From DATIGJ01 sp035644155 (GTDB taxonomy: Bacteria > Patescibacteriota > Microgenomatia > Levybacterales > UBA12049), in the NCBI GenBank assembly GCA_035644155.1, contig DASQPC010000068.1, positions 1-28,007 of the forward strand: 28,007 nt of DNA. Direction: 5' to 3'. Every line of letters begins with the position of its first letter. Position 1 is the stretch's first letter. Positions 20,398-27,644 of this stretch are shown one piece after another. The notes below the pieces were generated by a model. It was not told where the DNA came from. It made no database searches and saw only the letters and a program-made list of their open reading frames with translations. The position numbers and the translations under genes are program-made.

Positions 20398-22629
20398 ATG
20401 CGCATAAAAGAAAAACTTATCATACTGTTGCTGGCGGTCGGTTTATTGCCTTCACTCTTAGTTAGCATTATTGCCTATACTGTCATTAGTCGTGAGCTAA
20501 CAACAAATACAATGGATCGACTCGCGAGTATTGCCGTTGGTCAGCATCAACGGCTGAGTGCAGTCCTCGAAGGAGACAAAGAAGATACAATACAGCTGAC
20601 ACTTAATTTTTCATTACAAAATGCCCTGAATCAGTATCTCTCTAACCCCACAGTAATCAACAAATCTGCATTGGTGCAACTCCTTCGCGATGCAAAAGCT
20701 GGGTCTCCCAATATAAAGGCTCTCTCTATTACGGATACAAACGGCATAGTGATTGCTAGCACAATAAGCGAGAGTCAGGGTAAAAAGCTACCTAGCGATG
20801 AATATGTGGTTCGTTCGGGGCAGCAGGCAACTGTCAGGCTGCGTGATGATCCGCGAGATGATATCAACAAATTATATGTTACCACCAATATCGTGACTGG
20901 TAAAAAACAGTTAGGTGTTATGGTTATTGCCTATGGTCTAGGAAATATTGTATCAATTATACAAGACTATGCTGGACTTGGTAGTACTGGTGAAACCGTT
21001 ATTGCAGGCCAAGAATCTGGTAAAGTCATTTCTCTTTTTGCCCTGCGTTTTGATAATGACGCTGCCTTGCATACGAAACTCGATAACCTGCACCTTTTTC
21101 CAGCCAAGGAAAGCGTTAATCAAGATCTGACTGATTACCGAGGTAAGCAGGTTATGGTTGCCACACAACCTATTGACGCCGCTGATTGGGTTATGGCAAC
21201 CAAAATCGATCGAAGCGAAGCCCTAGCATCAATCACCATATTGCGCAATGCCGTTCTTATCATTTTTTTAATCTCAGCAGTCATTATCCTTCTTATCGCA
21301 ATCTATTGGGGACGTTTCTTTTCTGCGCCTATCGTCGCTCTCACTAAAAAAACCCAAGCTATTGCATCAGGAGATTTTTCTCAACGTATCGCGGTAGACT
21401 CATCCGACGAGATTGGAATACTAGGGAGGACCTTTAATGAAATGACCAATAAGTTGGCCGAATCGTATCGAGCTCTTGAACAAAAAGTACTTGAACGCAC
21501 CTCGGTCCTTAACCAAAAGCTTAATGAACTACAGGAAGCTAAGGCCAAAGAAGATGCCATCTTAGGCAGCATAGGCGAAGGGATGATTGTAACCAACAAT
21601 GTTGGTACGATTCTGTTGATCAACACTATTGCAGCTGAACTTCTTGGCATAGACCAAGCAGCATCAGCTGGCAAAGCCGTTGCTGCCTTTCCTCTCTACG
21701 ATCAAGCAGAGACACTTATCCCCCTCCAAGCTCGACCAATCCAAATGGCGCTAACAACCGGTCACAAAGTAATCGATGAGATTAAATCTATACAAGGAAA
21801 TGTCAAACGATCGCTTGGTATCACAGCAACGCCAGTCATCCAGCAAGGCAGAATTATTGGCGCTATCCAAATCATCCGAGATATTACCAAAGAAAAAGAA
21901 GTAGACCGCATGAAAACCGAATTTATTTCGATTGCCTCCCATCAACTACGTACACCACTCTCAGCTATTAAATGGTTTAGTGAGATGCTTTTAGCTGGTG
22001 ATGCTGGCGAACTAAAGCAGGAGCAAACCGACTTTACCAAAAATATCGCCGCATCTACCGAACGTATGATAGACTTGGTTAACTCTTTGCTGAACATTTC
22101 GCGTATCGAATCCGGCAGAATCATCATTGATCCCAAGCCAACTGACCTCCAAGAACTCGTGCAAGGCATCGTCAACGATCTAAAAGCTAAAATAGATGGG
22201 AAGAAACAAAACTTAGTCATTAGCGTGCACTCAGGCCTGCCAAAAATCAATCTCGACCCGCATTTAATCGGGCAAGTCTATCTCAACCTGCTCACCAATG
22301 CCATAAAGTATACCCCCACTGGCGGTGATATCTCAGTACTCATATCGCGTAAAAACGACCAAATTATTTCACAAGTAAGCGATAACGGTTATGGCATCCC
22401 CAAATCACAGCAAGCAAAAATGTTCCAGAAGTTTTTCCGAGCGGAAAATATTATTAAAATCGAAAGTGATGGTACGGGTTTAGGTATGTACTTGGTTAAG
22501 GCAATTATTGAATCTTCAGGTGGGAAAATTTGGTTTGAGAGTGAAGAAAACAAAGGAACAACCTTTTGGTTTAGTCTTCCTTTTTCAGGTATGAAAGCCA
22601 AAGCTGGCGAGGTAACCCTGGGAAGTTAA
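20398..22629 (+). CDS. Cache-HAMP-PAS sensor histidine kinase
   Basis: 743 residues. TM1 about 7-30; an extracellular region about 31-275 with Cache-like traits (ALSITDTNGIVIAST, GVMVIAYGLGNI, and VMATKIDRSEA before the membrane); TM2 about 283-303; HAMP about 305-360; coiled coil to 385; a PAS domain about 386-498 (EGMIVTNNVGTILLIN); HisKA with H515 in ASHQLRTPLSAIKW; ATPase with N634 in LNLLTNAIKYTP, D662 in SDNGYGIP, and GTGLGMYLVKA. No response regulator follows, so its partner is elsewhere. The binding-protein gene is 62 nt upstream. An AAGG 8-9 nt before the ATG may serve as ribosome site. The C-terminal tail SGMKAKAGEVTLGS is shared with the remnant at 18946-19047. Confidence 0.93.
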   Translation: MRIKEKLIILLLAVGLLPSLLVSIIAYTVISRELTTNTMDRLASIAVGQHQRLSAVLEGDKEDTIQLTLNFSLQNALNQYLSNPTVINKSALVQLLRDAKAGSPNIKALSITDTNGIVIASTISESQGKKLPSDEYVVRSGQQATVRLRDDPRDDINKLYVTTNIVTGKKQLGVMVIAYGLGNIVSIIQDYAGLGSTGETVIAGQESGKVISLFALRFDNDAALHTKLDNLHLFPAKESVNQDLTDYRGKQVMVATQPIDAADWVMATKIDRSEALASITILRNAVLIIFLISAVIILLIAIYWGRFFSAPIVALTKKTQAIASGDFSQRIAVDSSDEIGILGRTFNEMTNKLAESYRALEQKVLERTSVLNQKLNELQEAKAKEDAILGSIGEGMIVTNNVGTILLINTIAAELLGIDQAASAGKAVAAFPLYDQAETLIPLQARPIQMALTTGHKVIDEIKSIQGNVKRSLGITATPVIQQGRIIGAIQIIRDITKEKEVDRMKTEFISIASHQLRTPLSAIKWFSEMLLAGDAGELKQEQTDFTKNIAASTERMIDLVNSLLNISRIESGRIIIDPKPTDLQELVQGIVNDLKAKIDGKKQNLVISVHSGLPKINLDPHLIGQVYLNLLTNAIKYTPTGGDISVLISRKNDQIISQVSDNGYGIPKSQQAKMFQKFFRAENIIKIESDGTGLGMYLVKAIIESSGGKIWFESEENKGTTFWFSLPFSGMKAKAGEVTLGS

Positions 22630-22643
22630 CGTAGAAAATTCTT

Positions 22644-22976
22644 TTACTTTTTTAGTGAAACGAGGATTGCGAGGATGGGAACAATAATTGCCCAATATTC
22701 AACTTTTATAAAAAAGAACGTATGATTTTTCTTAAAAACTACTTCATGTCCTGTTTTTTTATCGATAAGTGTTCGTCCGGGTCTTTTATTTAAATATCTT
22801 CCAAGAAACCACATGCTGATAGACGCAAGAATAACTGCAAAGACTTTTGTCCAATCATTTGTTTCGTAAAAATAAGGACCAAAAATAGCATTGCCGAGTG
22901 TTTGTGTAAGCACAAAAGCAGCACCCACCAATAACGGAACAACAATCCCCCAACCAGTCCATATTGCAAATAGCAT
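22644..22976 (-). CDS. Small multi-pass membrane protein, unknown function
   Basis: 110 residues from the ATG at 22976, chosen because TATAAT (22983-22988) ends 6 nt upstream; a longer frame to 23024 would cross this promoter. Three hydrophobic stretches are visible: about 3-30 (TGWGIVVPLLVGAAFVL), about 40-58 (VFAVILASISMWFLGRYL) and about 90-107 (YWAIIVPILAILVSL). Between the last two is a basic loop KRPGRTLIDKKTG. I do not recognise the family. It ends 14 nt from the convergent kinase gene and is divergent from the rRNA methyltransferase gene. Confidence 0.7.
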   Translation of the reverse strand: MLFAIWTGWGIVVPLLVGAAFVLTQTLGNAIFGPYFYETNDWTKVFAVILASISMWFLGRYLNKRPGRTLIDKKTGHEVVFKKNHTFFFIKVEYWAIIVPILAILVSLKK

Positions 22977-22982
22977 AAAGTG

Positions 22983-23019
22983 ATTATAACACAACAATAA
23001 ATCCAGCGTATAGTATAAT
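22983..23019. promoter_or_regulatory. Divergent leaderless promoters
   Basis: Minus-strand TATAAT (22983-22988) ends 6 nt before the small membrane protein ATG. Plus-strand TATAAT (23014-23019) ends 7 nt before the ATG at 23027. The 50-bp region between the two start codons therefore holds both promoters and no room for leaders. Confidence 0.65.
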
Positions 23020-23026
23020 AACAACT

Positions 23027-24037
23027 ATGCAAAACACCTATCAAAATCTCCCAGAAAAATTTTTGGAACGACTCAAAAAATTATATGGTGAAAAAGAGTT
23101 AAAAATGGTTTTACAGGCAATAGCAACCAAACCTTTGCCATCATTTCGTACGAATACACTCAAGATAACAACAGTAGAACTCACAAAAATGTTACGCGAT
23201 CAAGCATTTATTATTGAAGCAATTCCTTGGTATCATGATGCGTTTCTCCTAAAAAACAGATCAATCAGAGAACTGACAGAAACAGCAATGTACAAACAAG
23301 GATTTCTTTATATTCAAAATCTCTCAAGCATTATTCCTTCTTTAGTTCTTGCTCCAAAACCGCAAGACAAAATTCTTGACCTTTGCGCTGCACCAGGCAG
23401 TAAAACCACCCATATTGCTTCCCTTATGGCAAACAGCGGAGAAATTGTTGCAAATGATCTTAGTCGTCAACGCCTTTATAAACTGAGCGCCAATTTGATA
23501 ATGTATGGCATCACCACGATAAAAACGCTCAACATACCTGGACAAACACTCTGGAAAAAATTTCCAGAATACTTTGATAAAACACTTGTCGATGTTCCTT
23601 GTTCCATGGAAGGACGCATCGTTCTTTCTGATCCTGAGAGTTATCAAGATTGGAAACTTGGAAAAATAAAAGAATTGGCAACAAAACAAAAATACCTGTT
23701 GCGATCAGCTATTTCCGCGACAAAAGTTGGTGGGACAATTGTCTATTCAACCTGTACTCTTGCGCCTGAAGAGAATGAAGGAGTAATCGATTGGATTTTA
23801 AAAAAAGAAGGAAATGCAGTTGCAGTTGAAAAAATAGAGATAGATAAGCTTGATTGTGCTCCGGGAATAACATCTTGGAACAAACCATATAATCCACAGG
23901 TAGCAAAAACAAGCCGTATTCTTCCATCAACAACGATGGAAGGATTTTTTGTTGCGAAGTTACGCAAAAAGAAATCCACGCTCTCCTCGCTCCTACACTT
24001 TCCTCATGCTATCGAGCACCACACCAATAACTATTAA
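23027..24037 (+). CDS. RsmB/Fmu-type tRNA or rRNA (cytosine-C5)-methyltransferase
   Basis: 336 residues. The NOL1/NOP2/Sun core is clear: substrate-binding FRTNTLK near residue 40, QNLSSIIPSLVL, the SAM site ILDLCAAPGSKTTHIASLM, DVPCSMEGR with one conserved Cys, and the catalytic YSTCTLAPEENEGVIDW. DAPCSG of the family is DVPCSM here. The N-terminal NusB-like RNA-binding domain of E. coli RsmB is missing, so this is the short form, and the target (rRNA or tRNA) cannot be fixed. The last 23 residues (from about KKKSTLSSLL) go past the usual end FFVAKLRK and overlap the antisense 56-residue gene by 45 nt, so this tail may be recent. Confidence 0.9.
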   Translation: MQNTYQNLPEKFLERLKKLYGEKELKMVLQAIATKPLPSFRTNTLKITTVELTKMLRDQAFIIEAIPWYHDAFLLKNRSIRELTETAMYKQGFLYIQNLSSIIPSLVLAPKPQDKILDLCAAPGSKTTHIASLMANSGEIVANDLSRQRLYKLSANLIMYGITTIKTLNIPGQTLWKKFPEYFDKTLVDVPCSMEGRIVLSDPESYQDWKLGKIKELATKQKYLLRSAISATKVGGTIVYSTCTLAPEENEGVIDWILKKEGNAVAVEKIEIDKLDCAPGITSWNKPYNPQVAKTSRILPSTTMEGFFVAKLRKKKSTLSSLLHFPHAIEHHTNNY

Positions 24038-24163
24038 AATAAAGCCTAACCAGACATTCGCCAAAACAGGAAACCATGCAGCCAAAAGGAATCCAAGACC
24101 AAGAGCAAAAAGGCTATGCATCATGACATGTAGCGTGAAGCACGATTTCATTTTTTTATCCAT
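23993..24163 (-). CDS. 56-residue two-helix membrane protein
   Basis: ATG at 24163, TAG at 23993-23995. A strong ribosome site GGAGG (24174-24178) lies 10 nt upstream, in the same style as the two genes before it. The protein starts MDKKMKSCFTLHVMMHSLF, then has two hydrophobic helices, about 17-34 (LFALGLGFLLAAWFPVL) and 36-51 (NVWLGFILIVIGVVL), and a short basic tail DSMRKV. The Met, His and Cys residues near the N terminus could bind a metal such as copper, which would fit the cupredoxin gene upstream, but this is speculation. It is probably the last gene of the DUF5666-cupredoxin block. Confidence 0.7.
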   Translation of the reverse strand: MDKKMKSCFTLHVMMHSLFALGLGFLLAAWFPVLANVWLGFILIVIGVVLDSMRKV

Positions 24164-24244
24164 TGCTGTGTCACCTCCCTTCTATCTGTAGTGTTTCACG
24201 ACTAAAAACGAATGTCAATGACAGAGACACTCCACGCCATTCCA

Positions 24245-24715
24245 TTATTCAACGATCAGATTGCCTTTCATCCCCATTTGTCTGTGCATGCCGACACTAC
24301 AATAGAATGCAAATATGCCTGTTTTATCAGGAGTAAATGCTACTGTAGTACTTGCTCCACCTTGAATTCTTTCTGTTCGAACGTTAAGTCCATCAATAAC
24401 AAAATCATGCGTACCTCCAGTATTGGTAAAGGTCACTTTTACTTTTTGTCCTTTTTTAACTTTGATTTCATTTGGTTTAAAGTAAAAATTACCTCCTTCT
24501 ACGGTTACATTTTGTATTGTGCTACTTGGACTTGCTGTTGTTGGCTTTTGAGTTTTGGTCATTTGTATATCTGCACTTTTGACTGCACCTTTACTACTTC
24601 CAAGCCACAGCACCCATCCTACAATAGCAATAAGAACGACAATACCTCCTACAGTAAAAGGATTTATGCCATTTTTTTGTTCTGATGAAGAACTCTGTGT
24701 TTCTGTGTTATCCAT
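24245..24715 (-). CDS. Membrane-anchored cupredoxin (blue copper protein)
   Basis: 156 residues from the ATG at 24715; GGAGG (24724-24728) is 8 nt upstream, whereas an in-frame GTG at 24724 would sit on the ribosome site itself. A Ser/Glu-rich start is followed by a helix (VGGIVVLIAIVGWVLWL, about 22-38) and a Thr/Ser/Pro-rich linker. The rest is a plastocyanin-like sandwich: NFYFKPNEIKVKKGQKVKVT, the copper His in GGTHDFVIDG, and Cys-His-Met ligands in FYCSVGMHRQMGM. All four type 1 copper ligands are present. It likely acts as an electron carrier or copper-binding protein on the outer face of the membrane. It follows the DUF5666 gene by 45 nt and is probably co-transcribed. Confidence 0.9.
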   Translation of the reverse strand: MDNTETQSSSSEQKNGINPFTVGGIVVLIAIVGWVLWLGSSKGAVKSADIQMTKTQKPTTASPSSTIQNVTVEGGNFYFKPNEIKVKKGQKVKVTFTNTGGTHDFVIDGLNVRTERIQGGASTTVAFTPDKTGIFAFYCSVGMHRQMGMKGNLIVE

Positions 24716-24760
24716 TTTATTCACCTCCTCTCTCCTCTTTTACATTATGTGAAAGAGATT

Positions 24761-25240
24761 TTATTGTGTTGGTTGTGGGCGCATACTGCCACTTTGTCCA
24801 ACCGCACCGCCAACTCGAAACATCGGATTTAACTGAATATTTTGAGCTGTAATTGAACCATCGCTATTGCTCATACCAAATGCTGCAATTCTATCTCCTT
24901 TTTTCAAATCAGATTTGCTTGCAGTATCAGTCTTGCTGATTGTTGTGCTCGTAGAAAGATTGACAATTTTGCTACTGCCATCTTGGAGTTTAATTGTTAC
25001 ACTGTTTGCGTCAACACTGACTACTTCTCCAACAGTCGCACCTCCCATGCCGCTTCTTCCACCAAGACGTCCTTGGCTTCCTTGACCTCTCTGTCCGCCC
25101 TGACCTTGCCCATATTGTCCATTACCAAAAGTTATCATCCCGCCTGCTGTTTTACCTTGTTGGTACTTCATCCCACCAAAGAATGCACCGGCTGCAACGA
25201 CGATAACAATAATAACCATAATTATCACATTATTTTTCAT
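24761..25240 (-). CDS. Anchored DUF5666-like protein with Gly/Gln-rich linker
   Basis: 159 residues. One N-terminal helix (about 5-24, IIMVIIVIVVAAGAFFGGM), a flexible low-complexity stretch rich in Gly, Gln and Arg (about 38-67, including GQYGQGQGGQRGQGSQG), then a small beta-barrel-like domain (about 68-138): VGEVVSVDANSVTIKLQDG, STSTTISKTDTAS, LKKGDRIAAFG, ITAQNIQL. This is the DUF5666 pattern, an OB-like extracytoplasmic domain of unknown function. The ribosome site GGAGG (25250-25254) is 9 nt before the ATG and abuts a perfect 10-bp hairpin. It leads the block with the cupredoxin and the 56-residue membrane protein. Confidence 0.8.
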   Translation of the reverse strand: MKNNVIIMVIIVIVVAAGAFFGGMKYQQGKTAGGMITFGNGQYGQGQGGQRGQGSQGRLGGRSGMGGATVGEVVSVDANSVTIKLQDGSSKIVNLSTSTTISKTDTASKSDLKKGDRIAAFGMSNSDGSITAQNIQLNPMFRVGGAVGQSGSMRPQPTQ

Positions 25241-25372
25241 TTTTCTTCACCTCCTTTCAAATCATGAGATTTGAAAGGCTCTCTTGAGTCTTTCATAAGA
25301 TCTACGATCTGACGGCTCCAGAGTCATGACCTGAGAGCCGCAGATCGAAGGACCTCTCTCTTGCTGAGAGAA
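25241..25372 (-). promoter_or_regulatory. Structured 132-nt leader before the DUF5666-cupredoxin block
   Basis: On the minus strand three hairpins follow each other. (A) TTCTCTC/GAGAGAG around AGCAA. (B) CGATCTG, CGGCTC and CAG pair with CTG, GAGCCG and CAGATCG, with single-base bulges: about 16 pairs. (C) CTTTCAAATC/GATTTGAAAG around TCAT, a perfect 10-bp stem whose last bases run into the GGAGG ribosome site. The strand GGCTCTC in hairpin B (25333-25339) can instead pair with GAGAGCC (25277-25283) further down, so two exclusive folds are possible. No T-run follows any hairpin. A translational switch, processing site or REP-like element are all possible. Confidence 0.55.
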
Positions 25373-26422
25373 TCAGTTCTTCACATATTTATCAAAAAAA
25401 TCTATCGACCGCTGCATTGCCAGTTCAAAATTTGGTGATGAAATATTGTGATCTCCTCCTGGATAGTTATAATATTGGACCACCTTCCCAGCTTTTTTTA
25501 ATTTTTCAAAAAGACTTTGCGAAAACGCAACCGGAACTTCTTCATCTAATCCACCTGTATGAAGTTGTATAGGCGCAGCAATCTCTGAAAAATAAAAGCT
25601 TGGATCAATCGACTGCCAAAAAGTCGGATTGCTTTGAGGTGTTCCATACTGTTTGATTAAACGAGAACGATAATTGTTGCGAAGCGCCATTTGGGTTGGA
25701 TCGGGTTGGAATGGCACTTGTCTTATCCAATGATTCATCAGATCATCATACGATCCAACAACTCCTCCCCAAATAACAGCAGCTTTAATATCTTTTGGAT
25801 CAACAACCAGTGAGCGTAGCGTAATATTGCCTCCCATCGAATGGCCCCACATGCCAATACGTTTTGGATCTGCGTCTTTATATTGTTTGAGTGATGCGAG
25901 GGCATTGAGAACATCTGCTGCATAGGCGGGAGAATAATATGCTCCTTCAGGATTTCCTTCTGATGAACCATTGCCGCGATAATCGGATTTGAAAACGATA
26001 TACCCATTGCGAGCAAATGCATCCACATAGGCAACATATCGCTCTGTGGTTTTGTAGACAGATGGTGGAATGTATCCGTGGTTAAAAATAATAACCGGCC
26101 ACCCATTTTTGGGCTTGGTTCCTTGCGGGACTGTAAGTAATCCATAAATTTTAAGATTGTCTGATTTGTACGATGCGATGTATTGATCGTAATTACTGCC
26201 TGGCTGTAAGGTTTGTTCAATGACTAAATTACTACCTGGATAGGATTTTTTTTGCATTGTTTCGATAGACAAAGGATTATCATTTGTTGGCGTACTGATA
26301 ATCTTCTGTTCAATTGAGGAAGGTGCTATTGGCAGGTGTATATGGTTTTTAACAGCAAGAACGATTACACCAGCTAATCCAAATACCAAAACACCAATTG
26401 CAATCAGTCGTAAGTTATTCAT
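25373..26422 (-). CDS. Membrane-anchored alpha/beta hydrolase (S9/BAAT-like esterase or peptidase)
   Basis: 349 residues. A signal anchor covers about 5-24 (LIAIGVLVFGLAGVIVLAV). The hydrolase core starts about 85: VIIFNHGYIPPS (oxyanion region), FKSDYRGNGSSEG, nucleophile Ser in MWGHSMGGNITLRS, Asp in GGLDEEVPVAFSQS and His in YPGGDHNISS, so the triad is complete. It faces outside the cytoplasm and may cut esters or short peptides. The ATG overlaps the ABC permease gene by 8 nt, so it is made with the transporter; a role in processing or detoxifying the transported compound is possible. Confidence 0.88.
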   Translation of the reverse strand: MNNLRLIAIGVLVFGLAGVIVLAVKNHIHLPIAPSSIEQKIISTPTNDNPLSIETMQKKSYPGSNLVIEQTLQPGSNYDQYIASYKSDNLKIYGLLTVPQGTKPKNGWPVIIFNHGYIPPSVYKTTERYVAYVDAFARNGYIVFKSDYRGNGSSEGNPEGAYYSPAYAADVLNALASLKQYKDADPKRIGMWGHSMGGNITLRSLVVDPKDIKAAVIWGGVVGSYDDLMNHWIRQVPFQPDPTQMALRNNYRSRLIKQYGTPQSNPTFWQSIDPSFYFSEIAAPIQLHTGGLDEEVPVAFSQSLFEKLKKAGKVVQYYNYPGGDHNISSPNFELAMQRSIDFFDKYVKN

Positions 26423-27644
26423 ATCGAAGTGCTTCTATCGGTTGCAGGTCGGCAGCTTTCTTTGCCGGATACCAACCAAACAAAATCCCAATAGCAACCG
26501 AAACAATAAATGCCAACAAAATTGCAATTGGAGAAACAACAAACAATGAGCTACTCAATACAGCATACAGATATGACGCCCCAATCCCGACAAAAATCCC
26601 AATAATTCCTCCGCTAAAGGTTAAAATAATCGCTTCAATCAAAAATTGTGTAATAATAGCTTTTTTCTTCGCGCCAAGTGCCTTTCGAAGACCTATTTCT
26701 CGTATCCGCTCAGTAACGGTCACCAGCATAATATTCATTATACCAATCCCTCCAACAAGCAAAGAAATAGCAGCGATTCCTGAAAGAAGTGTCGTAAAGG
26801 TACCGGTTGTTTGGGACGCGGTATTTAGAATATCTTGCTGGGAAAAAATAGAAAAATCAGCTTGAGCTGGGTTAGTCAGTTTGTGACGGGCAAGAAGAAG
26901 ATACCCAACTTCATTTTGTGCTTGCGTCATGACATCTGAACTTTTGGCTTCAAGCGCGATTGTATTAAGATAACTTTGTCCAAATAATTGTTTTTGGGCG
27001 GTACTTAAAGGAATATAGGCAATATCGTCCTGGTTTTGAAATCCTGTTCCTCCTTTGGCAACAGTTACTCCAATAACCCGCAGTGACACATTGTTAACAC
27101 GAACTACCTGCCCCACTGGGTCAGCCCCATCCCCAAAAAGATCTGAAACAACCTGTGGACCAAGCACAATCGCTTTACTCATGCTGGTATTATCCTGATC
27201 GGTAATAAATGCACCTGAGGCAACTGTCACTTTGTGCACGTCTGCATAGACTGCTGTCGTGCCAATGACTTGAATATTGCTATTATTTCTTCCTGCTGTT
27301 ACTTGAAGTCGCTTTGAGACTTCAGGAGAAACATTTTGGATGGTTGTAATTTGAGAAGAGGTTTTGATTGCATTCGCGTCATCATTGGTGAGTGTTGTTG
27401 CTCCTCCTGCTGCGCCTCGTACACCAGCTTGTGCTACTGAACCAGGACTGACAGTCAAAAGATTTGCTCCTAAGGATTGAATTTGATTTTGGATTGCCTG
27501 CTGACTTGCTTGTCCCAAAGAAACAAGCGCAATAACACTGCCAATACCAATAACAATTCCCAAAATAGCAAGTCCTGTTCGTAGTTTGTTAAGCGTTAGT
27601 GTCCCAATACTTTCTGTAAATGTTTCTATAAAGTCTGCATTCAT
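26415..27644 (-). CDS. MacB/FtsX-type ABC transporter permease
   Basis: 409 residues with the MacB-like layout: TM1 at about 19-41 (RTGLAILGIVIGIGSVIALVS), a large outer MacB periplasmic domain (about 45-275), then three helices with the FtsX signature LLVGGIGIMNIMLVTVTERIRE and IGLRKALGAKKKAI. The final helices are in FSGGIIGIFVGIGASYLY and SPIAILLAFIVSVAIGILFG. Such permeases are mechanotransmitters that export peptides, antibiotics or lipoproteins instead of acting as simple channels. The ATG shares one base with the stop of the ATPase gene (TAATG), so the two subunits are coupled. Confidence 0.93.
   Translation of the reverse strand: MNADFIETFTESIGTLTLNKLRTGLAILGIVIGIGSVIALVSLGQASQQAIQNQIQSLGANLLTVSPGSVAQAGVRGAAGGATTLTNDDANAIKTSSQITTIQNVSPEVSKRLQVTAGRNNSNIQVIGTTAVYADVHKVTVASGAFITDQDNTSMSKAIVLGPQVVSDLFGDGADPVGQVVRVNNVSLRVIGVTVAKGGTGFQNQDDIAYIPLSTAQKQLFGQSYLNTIALEAKSSDVMTQAQNEVGYLLLARHKLTNPAQADFSIFSQQDILNTASQTTGTFTTLLSGIAAISLLVGGIGIMNIMLVTVTERIREIGLRKALGAKKKAIITQFLIEAIILTFSGGIIGIFVGIGASYLYAVLSSSLFVVSPIAILLAFIVSVAIGILFGWYPAKKAADLQPIEALRYE

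Noticed and set aside
23949..24191. 80-codon plus-strand open frame at the end of the methyltransferase gene
   Set aside because: It is antisense to the 56-residue membrane protein gene, which has a strong ribosome site and clear helices.
24212..24685. 157-codon plus-strand open frame
   Set aside because: It lies antisense to the cupredoxin gene, is rich in Cys, Phe and Ser as expected from the opposite strand, and has no motif or ribosome site.
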